Below are positions 16,760-25,345 of a stretch of DNA of 56,829 bases, one piece after another. The position numbers were made by a program, and so were the translations under genes. Each line of letters opens with the position of its first letter. Within the stretch, counting starts at the first letter, position 1. Source of the stretch: an uncultured Oscillospiraceae bacterium (GTDB lineage: Bacteria > Bacillota > Clostridia > Oscillospirales > Oscillospiraceae); assembly GCA_944386835.1 (NCBI GenBank), contig CALXCQ010000097.1, positions 1-56,829 of the forward strand, given 5' to 3'. The notes beneath the pieces were generated by a model. That model was not told where the DNA came from, did not search any database, and saw nothing but the letters and a program-made list of their open reading frames with translations.

Positions 16760-18566
16760 CTCCAATTTTACACCGCCTCCCGCTCGTTTTGGCGGCGGGC
16801 CCGGACGGGGCCTCGCCAGAGGACGACCGGTGGAAAAGCCAAAAGATTTATCTGGTACATTACGCCGTTTGTGGCAGTTGACGAAAGGGAGTCGAAAAGG
16901 ACTGGAATGGATATTGCTTCTTTCCGCTCTTTCCTCTGCATCTTCTATTCTTTCTCCCTTGGTCATCGGTAATGTGATTACTGCAATTGATTGCCAATCT
17001 CCTATTATCTCTGTGCTCTTCATTCTTCTCAGCCTTTATCTCGTTGACTGGGCTGTGCGTTTTCTCCAGCAATATTGCATGGCCCATATCGGTCAAAAAG
17101 TCATTCACCACATTCGCAGTTCTCTCTTTACCGTTATGGAAACATTGCCCCTATCTTTTTTTGACCGGCGGCAACACGGTGAACTGATGAGTCGCCTAAC
17201 CAATGACGTTGACAATATCAGTACAACCCTCTCCAACTCTCTGACGCAACTGTTAACTTTTCTATTTACAATTTTGGGCATAGTATGTATCATGCTTTCC
17301 CTGAGCTGGACGCTCACATTGGTATCCTTTGTATCGGTAGTCTTTGTTTTCCTTCTAACAAAATTTATTACAGGACATACACGCAAACTCTATATTGCCC
17401 AGCAACAAATTCTTGGAGAGCTCAACGGTCAGGTAGAGGAAACGATTTCCGGCATCAGCGTAGTAAAAGCATTTTGCCGAGAAGAACAGGTTATGAGAGA
17501 GTTTGAAGAAAAAAACTGGCTGCTTTGTCAGGTTGCCACCCGGGCACAAATCTGGTCTGGCTTTTTAATGCCGATTACCAATGTCATCAATAACCTCAGC
17601 TATGTATCGATTGCCATTATCAGCGGGATCTTGGCCGTACATGGCAAGATCTCGATTGGTATGATTTCCAGCTTCTTACTTTACACCCGGCAATTTTCTC
17701 GTCCATTTGTGGAAATCGCAAATATCTACAATAACTTTCAAACCGCTGTCGCCGGAGCTGAACGAATTTTTCAAATCCTGGATGAATCGCCGGAACCTGC
17801 TGACAAAACGGATGCACTCCCCATAACAAACCCCAAAGGCGATATTTTATTAGACCGGGTTACGTTTGGATATACACCAGGACACCTCATTTTGCAAAAT
17901 GTGTCCCTGAAAGTTCCTGCCGGAACGAAAATGGCAATCGTCGGCCCAACTGGCGCCGGAAAAACCACCCTTATTAATTTACTAACTCGGTTTTATGATG
18001 TAGATGATGGTCATATTTTTCTCGATGGGCATGATTTACGTGATTATCATATGGCCGATCTGCGTCATATCTTCGGCGTCGTACTCCAGGATACAGCTCT
18101 TTTTTCACAATCGGTGGCAGAAAATATTAGTTACGGAAACAATCATGTAACGCGGGCGGAAATTGAAAACGCTGCCCGAATTGCTGGTGCAGACGCTTTT
18201 ATCCGCCGGCTTCCTAAGGGATATGATACCATTTTGACCCAAAGCGGATCAGAACTCAGCCAGGGGGAACGGCAATTACTCACCATTGCACGAGCCGTTT
18301 TAGTCGATGCTCCTATTCTTATTTTGGATGAGGCCACCAGTTCCGTTGATACCGTGACAGAACACAAAATCCGTCAGGCCATGTTGAAAATTACTGCCGG
18401 ACGAACCTCTTTCATTATCGCCCACAGGCTGTCTACCATCCGGGATTCTGACCAAATCGCCCTGATTGAAAATGGTAAAGTGGTAGAGCTTGGCAATCAC
18501 CTGGAGCTCATGGAACAAAATGGCAAATATGCCAAACTATACCGCACACAGATGGGGTTGCATTGA
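16752..18566 (+). CDS. ABC exporter half-transporter, catalytically complete subunit
   Basis: 604 residues from the ATG at 16752, which has GGAGGT before it; upstream in-frame starts lie inside the previous gene. The N-terminal about 35 residues are Pro/Gly/Arg rich (PPPARFGGGPGRGLARGRP), an unstructured lead common in these subunits. The exporter membrane domain is followed by an ATPase with Walker A GPTGAGKTTLI and Walker B ILILDEATSSVD (canonical Glu). Its signature is altered to LSQGERQ. Together with the Asp-for-Glu change in the partner, this gives one normal and one degenerate ATP site in the heterodimer. Confidence 0.93.
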   Translation: MANSNFTPPPARFGGGPGRGLARGRPVEKPKDLSGTLRRLWQLTKGSRKGLEWILLLSALSSASSILSPLVIGNVITAIDCQSPIISVLFILLSLYLVDWAVRFLQQYCMAHIGQKVIHHIRSSLFTVMETLPLSFFDRRQHGELMSRLTNDVDNISTTLSNSLTQLLTFLFTILGIVCIMLSLSWTLTLVSFVSVVFVFLLTKFITGHTRKLYIAQQQILGELNGQVEETISGISVVKAFCREEQVMREFEEKNWLLCQVATRAQIWSGFLMPITNVINNLSYVSIAIISGILAVHGKISIGMISSFLLYTRQFSRPFVEIANIYNNFQTAVAGAERIFQILDESPEPADKTDALPITNPKGDILLDRVTFGYTPGHLILQNVSLKVPAGTKMAIVGPTGAGKTTLINLLTRFYDVDDGHIFLDGHDLRDYHMADLRHIFGVVLQDTALFSQSVAENISYGNNHVTRAEIENAARIAGADAFIRRLPKGYDTILTQSGSELSQGERQLLTIARAVLVDAPILILDEATSSVDTVTEHKIRQAMLKITAGRTSFIIAHRLSTIRDSDQIALIENGKVVELGNHLELMEQNGKYAKLYRTQMGLH

Positions 18567-18580
18567 GCCTCTAAGCCGAA

Positions 18581-18621
18581 AAAGCGCCAACCTTCCTGAC
18601 CTGCAGGAAGGTTGGCGCTTT
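18581..18621 (+). terminator. Perfect 18-bp terminator hairpin after the ABC exporter
   Basis: Positions 18581-18598 pair without mismatch with 18604-18621, starting 14 bases after the exporter stop codon. The stem begins with AAA and ends with TTT, so it can work in both directions. Confidence 0.8.
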
Positions 18622-18942
18622 GCTGTGTAAAAAGCTATGCAACGCTTTTGATCCGATACCATTGGGAGATTCCCCATGGCCTACAACCACCCATAAGGTC
18701 CCAGTGAAAATTCTTTTTGTTCTCAAGAGGGCACCAAAAGGCAGTCTCTTTCCACACGCCCCCTTGGAAATGGTTTCTCCCCAAACAAACATCATGCCAG
18801 TACCAGAGTTCTTGCGCTAATCCAACGGCATTGCCAGGTACAGCTCTCGTCCAAAGGCAGCCATCTTTTCTGAAAGTTGTTTCCTGTCTGCAGTCAGAGT
18901 AAATTCCAATGTATGGAACATACTGCCGACGTCCCATCATTT
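18622..18942 (-). other. Gene-sized gap, possible decayed coding remnant
   Basis: No intact gene is supported. On the minus strand a short frame just after the exonuclease gene (MFHTLEFTLTADRKQLSEKM..., 34 codons, about 18917-18813) has protein-like composition but no ribosome-binding site. Two other minus-strand frames run to 74 and 101 codons without recognisable domains. It could be a relic or simply untranslated sequence. Confidence 0.3.
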
Positions 18943-19536
18943 TTACTGTGCAGACCCACAGTTCCAGCCGAATCCGGACGACTTAGCAGTACAGATATGG
19001 ATCATATCGTATGTGCGAATAAACGGAGATAAGTAAGCGCCTGAACGCAGATGGCGCAATAAGATCTCTGCACAAGCCTGACTGTCACTGTCTGCACGAT
19101 GGTGATGTAAATTCAAATGGAAATATCTACATAAAGTGTCCAACCTGTGATTGGGCAACTGAGGCAACAGACGCCGGCTTATTTGGCAGGTACAAACATA
19201 GGGGACATTCGCGCACCATGTTATCCCATAATCACGCAAGCATTTTGCTAAAACCGCCATATCAAACGGCGCATTATGGGCAACAAGGAGTCCACTGTGT
19301 AAAATTGGTTCTATGGTATGCCATAAATCTCCAAATGTGGGCTGATTTTTTACCATATCCGGGGTAATACCTGTAAGTTCCATGTGAAATGGCGCAAATT
19401 GTGCCTCCGGATTTACAAGAGAGTAAAATGACTCTGTAAGTCGGCCATTTTCCACCACGGTGATTCCCAGCGCACTGATGCGATTATTGGCATAATTCGG
19501 CGTTTCTACATCAAAAGCAATATATCTATGACACAT
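18943..19536 (-). CDS. DnaQ-like 3'-5' exonuclease (DEDDh family)
   Basis: About 197 residues with the three exonuclease motifs: Exo I FDVETPN near residue 8, Exo II HNAPFDMAVL near residue 97, and Exo III HHRADSDSQACAEIL near residue 152 with the His and Asp of the DEDDh type. Such free-standing proteins resemble the epsilon proofreading subunit of DNA polymerase III but often serve in repair or RNA trimming. The ATG at 19536 is preferred over a TTG twelve bases upstream because GGAG sits six bases before it. There are no operon partners. Confidence 0.88.
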   Translation of the reverse strand: MCHRYIAFDVETPNYANNRISALGITVVENGRLTESFYSLVNPEAQFAPFHMELTGITPDMVKNQPTFGDLWHTIEPILHSGLLVAHNAPFDMAVLAKCLRDYGITWCANVPYVCTCQISRRLLPQLPNHRLDTLCRYFHLNLHHHRADSDSQACAEILLRHLRSGAYLSPFIRTYDMIHICTAKSSGFGWNCGSAQ

Positions 19537-20118
19537 AGTTTTCTCCAATCTGTAGCCGCAGTAAATCTACCCAGCTATCATCTCATATCTATTTCTGGCG
19601 GCTTTATTCATAAACTGACTACATACCTTCCTGGAAGGCGCTTTTTGTATTTCTACTAAAGTACAGCCAATCAACCTTACAACACTTCCTCGCCAGAATA
19701 GGCGTTTCAATGCAGCGGAAATGGTAATGAGCGTTACTCATTTCCTGCAAAAATATCTTGGTAACTGCCGGATCTTCATTTGCAAAAACTTACCTTCCCT
19801 CACCATTTCTCTACCGGAAATTGGAATTTTGTTACCTGCCATTTCTCCAATACCGCAAGCTTTTTTCTCACAGCCATTCCAACGCCTCTATGCAACTCTC
19901 CTTCATCCATTGAGAGTCATTGAAAGCGGTCCAATTTCCTGGATTCAAGTGTTGTATCATAAATTATAATCTTTTCACCTGCCGATAACAAGTTTTCCCC
20001 TGACTTTCCCATCTATGAAACGGTCAGCTATACCTAGCAATAACCAGAAAAAAATGATAAGATGAAAACACTTAAAACGTTAAGCTGAAACGTTTATCTA
20101 TTTTTTATCCGTGCAAAA
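19537..20118. other. Intergenic stretch without a recognisable gene
   Basis: A plus-strand frame of 82 codons (19721-19969) has no ribosome-binding site and no family resemblance. I see no RNA gene or repeat. The promoter of the peroxiredoxin gene should lie at its right end but is not clear. Confidence 0.4.
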
Positions 20119-20151
20119 GCCGGACAGGCTGCAGGTTGCTTACTGTCCGGC
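20119..20151 (+). promoter_or_regulatory. Hairpin in the leader of the peroxiredoxin gene
   Basis: gccggacag (20119-20127) pairs perfectly with ctgtccggc (20143-20151) about 65 bases upstream of the bcp start codon. There is no T-tract after it, so it is more likely a leader structure or the end of an upstream unit than a terminator. Confidence 0.4.
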
Positions 20152-20216
20152 CCCATAAATTCTCACACGCAGGGAAACCAACACTTGACACTACAAGGAA
20201 TCAGGAGGAAATTTAT

Positions 20217-20675
20217 ATGCTTGCAGTAGGAACCAAAGCTCCAGAATTTACACTTCCCGATCAAAACGGGCATCCCGTTTCTCTGGCCGATTTCCGCGGG
20301 AAAAAGGTGGTACTTTATTTTTATCCCAAGGATAACACACCCGGTTGTACCCGCCAAGCCTGTGCATTTGCACAGGCACATTCTGAATTTGAGACTCTTG
20401 GAGTTTCCGTCATTGGAATCAGCAAAGATTCTTCTGCCTCCCATCTGAAATTCGCTTCCAAATATTCTCTCCCCTTTGTGCTGTTATCTGACCCGGATCT
20501 TACCGCTATTCAAGCTTACGATGTTTGGAAAGAGAAAAAGCTATATGGTAAAATTACAATGGGTGTTGTGCGCAGTACTTATGTGATTGACGAAAATGGT
20601 ATCATTGAGGCAGCTATGGAGAAAGTTAAGCCAGATACCAATGCTCAGGAAATCTTGGAGCACCTCAAGCGCTAA
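20217..20675 (+). CDS. bcp: Thioredoxin-dependent thiol peroxidase (Bcp/PrxQ-type peroxiredoxin)
   Basis: 152 residues. After the opening APEFTLPDQNGHPVSLADF comes the peroxidatic cysteine motif YPKDNTPGCTRQACAF, in which Cys44 is the peroxidatic residue and Cys49 the usual resolving residue of this class. It reduces hydrogen peroxide and organic hydroperoxides in the cytoplasm with electrons from thioredoxin, which fits an anaerobe's defence against oxygen. The ATG at 20217 follows AGGAGG; longer in-frame starts run into the leader hairpin. It is monocistronic, ending in a terminator shared with the convergent DUF4430 gene. Confidence 0.93.
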   Translation: MLAVGTKAPEFTLPDQNGHPVSLADFRGKKVVLYFYPKDNTPGCTRQACAFAQAHSEFETLGVSVIGISKDSSASHLKFASKYSLPFVLLSDPDLTAIQAYDVWKEKKLYGKITMGVVRSTYVIDENGIIEAAMEKVKPDTNAQEILEHLKR

Positions 20676-20700
20676 ATACTCTGGATCATGCTTGCAACGC

Positions 20701-20736
20701 AAAAGGGGTAATGCCAATCTGGACATTACCCCTTTT
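20701..20736. terminator. Bidirectional terminator between bcp and the DUF4430 gene
   Basis: aaaaggggtaatg (20701-20713) pairs with cattacccctttt (20724-20736), giving an A-tract on one side and a T-tract on the other. It serves both convergent genes, ending just before the stop codon of the minus-strand gene. Confidence 0.85.
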
Positions 20737-20738
20737 AT

Positions 20739-21824
20739 TTATTGCTGAATGATCCGTCCTCCTACATCGACTCCCAAATCGCAGGTATACACCCACTCAA
20801 TCACATCCCCTTCTTGTAATTGATACCGGGAACAGCCGTAGTTTGGGAACCAATCGTTTACCTTATACATCCATCCGGACAGCTCTCCACAGTCAAATTC
20901 ATAAAGATTATTGATTCCCTCAATATAAGCTGAATTATAAATTGGTGTATTTTCAAATTCCATATGAATTTTCGCCTTTTTCATTTCTCTCTGTAATACA
21001 TTAAAAACGCTTTCCCCCTCATAAAAGGTAACTGTCGCAGTCGCAAAAACGACTCCATCTTCTGGAATCAATTCTACCTTTTCCGGATCAAGCCAGTCCA
21101 GATGATCCAGTACCGTATCACAGCGGACTGTTAAAGTACAAGTATGAGCCACATCCGAAATTGTCACGTCCTGTGGTTCTACAGGTACAGGCCTTCCCTC
21201 CGGAACTGGATCTGTCATATACTGATCCTTTCCAGTTTCCTGATTGATAATCATTCCTTGTTCTTCTGAATAAGCTGCATCACCGGCCTCAGTATTACTT
21301 CCTCCATTATTTCCGGCAAACGGCGAGATTGGTCTTTCTTCATTTTGTACTTCTTTCGAAGTGGCAGGCGTATTAGGTGTCGTCTGTGGATCCTGTGTCT
21401 CATGTGCAGAAGACGTTGTCTCTTGTGCCGGTTCTTTCTGGGAATCCTCCGAGGAAATGGGCTCAACTGTTTCCGGCCGTTGGGAGGTTGTCTCCTGTGA
21501 ATCGTTACTCTCTGACGGCTCCCCTATTTCCGCCGTCTCACCCGACTGGGGACGACTTGTTTCCGTTATTTCTGATACCCCAGTCTCATCGGTCTCTTCC
21601 GATGTGCTTTCCTGCTCCGATCCCAGGTTATTGGTCTTTTCCGTTTCTTCCTCTGTAGCTGACGGTGAGAGTTCCTCAGTTTCCTGTGCAAGGGACATGC
21701 CTTCTTCGTCAACCGTCCAACCACGGGCTCCAGGGGCATTTCCACCATACCAAAACGAAGCAACCAACACCACTAAAATAAGAACAGGAAGCAGCACTTT
21801 CCACTTATTCTTTTTCCACCACAT
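20739..21824 (-). CDS. Membrane-anchored DUF4430 protein under cobalamin riboswitch control
   Basis: 361 residues. A short cytoplasmic start is followed by one transmembrane helix (about residues 9-26) acting as an uncleaved anchor. Residues about 45-215 are a Glu/Thr/Ser-rich, low-complexity stalk. The C-terminal about 130 residues form the DUF4430 domain, with the typical EGESVFNVLQ start and a GWMYKVNDWFPNYGCSRYQL motif. DUF4430 resembles the C-terminal domain of transcobalamin/intrinsic factor. The gene lies about 200 bp downstream of a cobalamin riboswitch, which strongly suggests that it captures cobalamin or a corrinoid at the cell surface. No transporter genes accompany it here, so uptake genes must be elsewhere. 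It is not a proven B12 binder. Confidence 0.85.
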   Translation of the reverse strand: MWWKKNKWKVLLPVLILVVLVASFWYGGNAPGARGWTVDEEGMSLAQETEELSPSATEEETEKTNNLGSEQESTSEETDETGVSEITETSRPQSGETAEIGEPSESNDSQETTSQRPETVEPISSEDSQKEPAQETTSSAHETQDPQTTPNTPATSKEVQNEERPISPFAGNNGGSNTEAGDAAYSEEQGMIINQETGKDQYMTDPVPEGRPVPVEPQDVTISDVAHTCTLTVRCDTVLDHLDWLDPEKVELIPEDGVVFATATVTFYEGESVFNVLQREMKKAKIHMEFENTPIYNSAYIEGINNLYEFDCGELSGWMYKVNDWFPNYGCSRYQLQEGDVIEWVYTCDLGVDVGGRIIQQ

Positions 21825-21952
21825 AGTCTCTCCTCCTAAAAATGCCTTTCAGGCCTCTGCTTTCCATAAGCGTTAGGACCAATTCCCCCAACTCAAAAAC
21901 GAGCTTTTCTGGACTCCATTCCACAAGCGACAAAATCCTGCTCAATGGATTG

Positions 21953-21990
21953 CACAAAAAAATGTGCCAATTGGAAAATCCAATTGACAC
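21953..21990 (-). terminator. Intrinsic terminator downstream of the cobalamin riboswitch
   Basis: On the minus strand GTGTCAATTGGA (21990-21979) pairs with TCCAATTGGCAC (21975-21964) around a 3-nt loop, followed by ATTTTTTT. It lies between the aptamer and the DUF4430 start codon, so it is the likely expression platform: cobalamin-bound RNA ends here. Confidence 0.85.
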
Positions 21991-22024
21991 ACCCGTATTT
22001 GCGTGCTCACTAACGAAGAGATTG

Positions 22025-22235
22025 CCTCTCGCCAGTACAGAGCATGTAAGTCTCCCGATTTGCGTTAGGAAAGTATAACTTTCTGCGTCCACCTCTTACC
22101 TTCCCATGGAAATTCCACAGTGGCAGACTTTCATCTCACACAGCTTTAGCCGTGTTTCAGAGGGGCCTCACGCTTACGGTGTCGGTCACATGGGGACTCT
22201 CACCCCGTTCCATTTACATTGCGCCTGGTCTTCCG
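22025..22235 (-). promoter_or_regulatory. Cobalamin riboswitch
   Basis: Reading the minus strand, the conserved pieces occur in order: GGTGAGAGTCCCC with GACCGACACCGTAA (22204-22175), GTCTGCCACTGTGG (22128-22115), CATGGGAAGG (22108-22099) and the B12-box segment AATCGGGAGACTTACATG (22060-22043). These match the core of the cobalamin aptamer. The end points are approximate. A terminator follows about 35 bases later and then the DUF4430 gene. High cobalamin should switch the gene off. Confidence 0.88.
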
Positions 22236-22481
22236 TTACAGCAACAATGACATGCTCTTTTACATTATAGAATTATCTTTTTTGAGAGTATCATAAATTT
22301 CTAAAAAAAGCAACACGACTCTTTTGAAAGCTCTTTCAAAGTCATTTTTTCATTGCAGGCCAAAATGGTACTCCTTGATTCTCCCAAGTTACTTTTAAAG
22401 CACAGATTTCCCTGGATTACTGTCTTTTATTCCACTGTCTAATTGTGCAAACACGCCATCTTTTTTGTATAAAGGCAAGTT
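22236..22481. other. Intergenic stretch
   Basis: It lies between the stop of the iron alcohol dehydrogenase gene and the riboswitch. It should carry the promoter of the riboswitch RNA on the minus strand; I see AT-rich sequence but no box pair good enough to call, and no gene. Confidence 0.35.
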
Positions 22482-23702
22482 TTATCCCGCTGCATAGATA
22501 CGTTTTTCCATAACTGCCTCATAAAACATCGCCAATTCTTCAGCATCATAGAGTTTGGGAACGGGATAAAGGGGATTTGCTTCCTGGCTTGCATACTGTG
22601 CCAGCTGAGGGATGTCTTCTGGGCATATCTCTTTTAACGTTTTCGGAATCTTCAAATTGGTTTCTAGCCGAACAAGCTCCTCTATAAAAGCACCTGCTCC
22701 TTGCGCATAGGACGTCCTTCGCTCTACAATACCCAGTTCCACTGCCAAGCGCCAAAGTTTTTGGTACACTGTTTCTCCATAAGCTTCTAAAAAAACGGGT
22801 AATAAGACTGCATTCGCCAAACCATGCGGTGTATTGTAACGGCCTCCCAAGGAATGCGCCACAGCGTGAACATAACCCACATAAGATTTAGAAAATGCTG
22901 CTCCTGCCAGATAGGCTGCTTTTAACATATTCTTTCGGGCTTGCATATTATTGCCATCACGATAAGCCTCTTGAATATTCTCAAATATTAGCTTCACTGC
23001 CTGTATGGCCTTTTTTCGAGTCTGTCTGGTGGTGGAGTGACCGATAAAGGCTTCTACTGCGTGGGTAAGTGCATCCAAGCCTGTGGTCGCAGTTATATCC
23101 GGTGGGAGTGTGCGAGTCACTTCCGGGTCCAATACCGTATAGCGGGGGATCAATGCGAAGTCATTGATGGGATATTTATGACGTGTTTTTGCATCTGTAA
23201 TAACGGCAGCCAGGGTTGTTTCACTGCCCGTACCTGCTGTCGTGGGAATTGCAATTAACAGAGGAATCTTTTTTCTCACTTTCAAGATTCCTTTCATAGC
23301 CTGCAACGACTTTTTAGGCCTGGCAATCCTTGCCCCCACTGCCTTTGCACAATCAATGGACGAACCGCCTCCAACTGCAATCATAGCTTGACAGTCTGTG
23401 TCACAATATAACTTTCTCGCATCCTCCACATTTTGTGTCGTCGGATTTGTGAGTGTACCATCATAGACGGCATAGAAAATTTGGCAAGCTGCTAATTCCG
23501 TTTCCAATACACGGGTAATTCCATATTCACGGATTCTCCTGTCAGTCACCAGCAAAATTCTAGAAATACCCCGCTCATGTAAGATCCTTGGAAGTTCTGA
23601 TACATGATCTATCACCTTGGGCTCGCTATAGGGCAAAAATGGCAAGGCGCACCGAAAAACCATCTGCACACTGCGACAGTATACTCTTTGAAAGAATTTC
23701 AT
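22482..23702 (-). CDS. Iron-containing alcohol dehydrogenase
   Basis: 406 residues of family III alcohol dehydrogenases. The NAD(P)-binding motif GGGSSIDCAKAVG is near residues 112-124. The metal ligands lie in TTGLDALTHAVEAF and in GYVHAVAHSLGGRYNTPHGLANA-type sequence (split here by the length rule), with the expected histidines. It interconverts aldehydes or ketones and alcohols with NAD(P)H, regenerating cofactor in fermentation. Its ATG overlaps the stop of the upstream MarR gene by 4 bp, so the two are cotranscribed and the MarR protein is the likely regulator. The physiological substrate is unknown. Confidence 0.92.
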   Translation of the reverse strand: MKFFQRVYCRSVQMVFRCALPFLPYSEPKVIDHVSELPRILHERGISRILLVTDRRIREYGITRVLETELAACQIFYAVYDGTLTNPTTQNVEDARKLYCDTDCQAMIAVGGGSSIDCAKAVGARIARPKKSLQAMKGILKVRKKIPLLIAIPTTAGTGSETTLAAVITDAKTRHKYPINDFALIPRYTVLDPEVTRTLPPDITATTGLDALTHAVEAFIGHSTTRQTRKKAIQAVKLIFENIQEAYRDGNNMQARKNMLKAAYLAGAAFSKSYVGYVHAVAHSLGGRYNTPHGLANAVLLPVFLEAYGETVYQKLWRLAVELGIVERRTSYAQGAGAFIEELVRLETNLKIPKTLKEICPEDIPQLAQYASQEANPLYPVPKLYDAEELAMFYEAVMEKRIYAAG

Positions 23703-24160
23703 TGACCTTCTCCTTCCTGGGCCTCACAAAATCTTTGTAAATTGTGAGAAACCGTCTTCAGTGCTTCATAAAAAACAGCCCTTTGCTCTTGTGTCAAACC
23801 TTCTCCCACCAGATTTACAATTCTGGTAATCCGCTTGTCAATGATCTGCGCAACTTTATCTCCCTGTTTCGTCAATTGTAATTTTGCGCGGTATTTTCGA
23901 ACGCCAACCTCACAGGCTGGATTCAAATAGCCTCTTTTCTCCAAATCGGCAACGCAACGGGAAATTGCTGCCTTGTCTTCTTTGCATTTTACGGAAAGCT
24001 CTGCTGCTGTCAATCCTTCAGGATATTGATGCAAATAGAACAGGCACATAACGTGGTTACTTTTCAGGCCAAATTCTGCCATTTCTGCTCTTTTTATCTT
24101 TTGGATTGCCCGATGGATTTCGCTGATATAAGTCGTAAAATACACAAACCTTCGGATCAT
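23699..24160 (-). CDS. MarR-family regulator of the alcohol dehydrogenase operon
   Basis: About 153 residues. Winged helix-turn-helix near residues 50-105: LTAAELSVKCKEDKAAISRCVADLEKRGY then a wing with YRAKLQLT. The ATG at 24160 is chosen because GAGGG lies seven bases before it. An ATG 18 bases upstream sits inside the palindromic operator and lacks a ribosome-binding site. The 28-bp palindrome at 24172-24199 directly upstream is a clear candidate binding site, implying autoregulation of this gene and the alcohol dehydrogenase. The inducer is unknown. Confidence 0.88.
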   Translation of the reverse strand: MIRRFVYFTTYISEIHRAIQKIKRAEMAEFGLKSNHVMCLFYLHQYPEGLTAAELSVKCKEDKAAISRCVADLEKRGYLNPACEVGVRKYRAKLQLTKQGDKVAQIIDKRITRIVNLVGEGLTQEQRAVFYEALKTVSHNLQRFCEAQEGEGQ

Positions 24161-24171
24161 CAAAAGTCCCT

Positions 24172-24199
24172 CTTTCATGTTGATTTATCAACATGAAAG
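24172..24199 (-). promoter_or_regulatory. Perfect MarR operator palindrome
   Basis: ctttcatgttgat (24172-24184) and atcaacatgaaag (24187-24199) are exact inverted repeats separated by two bases. A degenerate second copy, aaatgttgatttgtcatcat, lies at 24211-24230. Both sit immediately upstream of the MarR gene start, where a repressor would block transcription. Confidence 0.8.
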
Positions 24200-24453
24200 T
24201 TTTATCACATAAATGTTGATTTGTCATCATCTTTTTGTACTATTTTGTCCTGGCCATAAAAGCTATAAAATGCAAATCTATTTTCACATTCCCGACAATA
24301 AGGCGAAAATTTAAGACATAAGCGCCATAACCGTCATCCATTTGTTCTCAGCGTCTATGCAACTACATAAATACTCTCAAAAAATATTAATTCAATAATT
24401 GATATTTTCCCAATTTTTGAAATGTAAAACTGGAATCTTTTTATATTTTCTAC

Positions 24454-24483
24454 TTACATTTCCGTAAAAAAATATGCTATACT
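24454..24483 (+). promoter_or_regulatory. Promoter of the CarD-like gene
   Basis: TTACAT (24454-24459) and TATACT (24478-24483) with an 18-bp spacer. It leaves a leader of about 155 nt before the ATG at 24644, long enough for post-transcriptional control, though no known riboswitch is visible. Confidence 0.6.
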
Positions 24484-24643
24484 GTAATTAGACTACAGAA
24501 TAGCACACAAAAAAAATTACAAGGCTTTTCCCAGATCTGATTATGTAAAAAGCAGCTACAGGGGAATAAACCTTAATCCATCCTCTTCTGGGTGGACCTC
24601 CCCAATGGAAACCAGCCTGGACAAGATATGGAGGTAACCAAAT

Positions 24644-25171
24644 ATGTATCAGGTCGGCGATCTTATTGTATACGGTAGTACCGGTGTTTGCAAAGTTTTG
24701 GAAATTTCCTATCCGTCTATCTCTCATATTGATAAAAATAAACTTTACTATTGTCTGAAACCTCTCTACCAAAATGGCACTATTTACACTCCCATTGACA
24801 ACACGAAAGTTTTTATGCGTCCAATTCTTTCAAAAGAACAAGCGAACTCCTTAATTGATCAGATTCCGCATATGAAGGTCCAAGCCTATCACAGCCATGT
24901 CTTAAGTGATCTGACTGCGCATTATAGTGCTGCATTGAACAGCCACAACTGCAAAGATTTGGTTGCATTGACGATGTCCATCTACGCAAAACAGCAAGCA
25001 GCGGCAGCACAAAAGAAGAAATTTGGTTCGGTTGACGAAAAATACATGCGCAGAGCTGAAGATCTTTTATTTGGAGAACTGGCTGTCTCCCTTCAAATTT
25101 CTAAAGGAGATGTTCCTCGCTATATTGCAGAGAGAATCAGTACAAATTCCGAGAACGGCAGCCCAGTATAG
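24644..25171 (+). CDS. CarD/CdnL-like transcription factor
   Basis: 175 residues. It opens MYQVGDLIVYGSTGVCKV, the RNA-polymerase-interaction fold shared by CarD, CdnL and the Mfd repair factor. The helical C-terminal half (about 70-165) includes KKFGSVDEKYMRRAEDLLFGELA, the conserved DNA-binding helix bundle of the family. Such proteins bind the RNA polymerase beta subunit and stabilise the open promoter complex. Ribosome-binding site GGAGGT. It stands alone with its own promoter and a strong terminator behind it. Confidence 0.9.
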   Translation: MYQVGDLIVYGSTGVCKVLEISYPSISHIDKNKLYYCLKPLYQNGTIYTPIDNTKVFMRPILSKEQANSLIDQIPHMKVQAYHSHVLSDLTAHYSAALNSHNCKDLVALTMSIYAKQQAAAAQKKKFGSVDEKYMRRAEDLLFGELAVSLQISKGDVPRYIAERISTNSENGSPV

Positions 25172-25295
25172 CCCCCATTGGGACAGAGGAGACGGCTCCT
25201 TCCAAACGGCAGAAATGATCCTTTCCGTTTGCACCTCATACAAGGAAACTATAACAGCCTAAAATCCACCGAAAAAGTTGTCTTCTTCGAAAATA

Positions 25296-25338
25296 AACCT
25301 CCCCCATTTGTTATGAAATATAACAAATGGGGGAGGTT
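25296..25338. terminator. Perfect 19-bp bidirectional terminator
   Basis: Positions 25296-25314 pair without mismatch with 25320-25338. The plus-strand tail is atgattttta and the minus-strand tail is TATTTTCG. It ends both the CarD-like gene and the convergent rubredoxin gene. Confidence 0.85.
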
Positions 25339-25345
25339 ATGATTT

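Noticed and set aside
19721..19969. An 82-codon plus-strand frame before the peroxiredoxin gene
   Set aside because: No ribosome-binding site and no family resemblance; the surrounding DNA looks intergenic.
21805..22092. A 95-codon minus-strand frame overlapping the DUF4430 leader
   Set aside because: It lies across the riboswitch 3' part and the terminator, so it is regulatory RNA rather than a gene.
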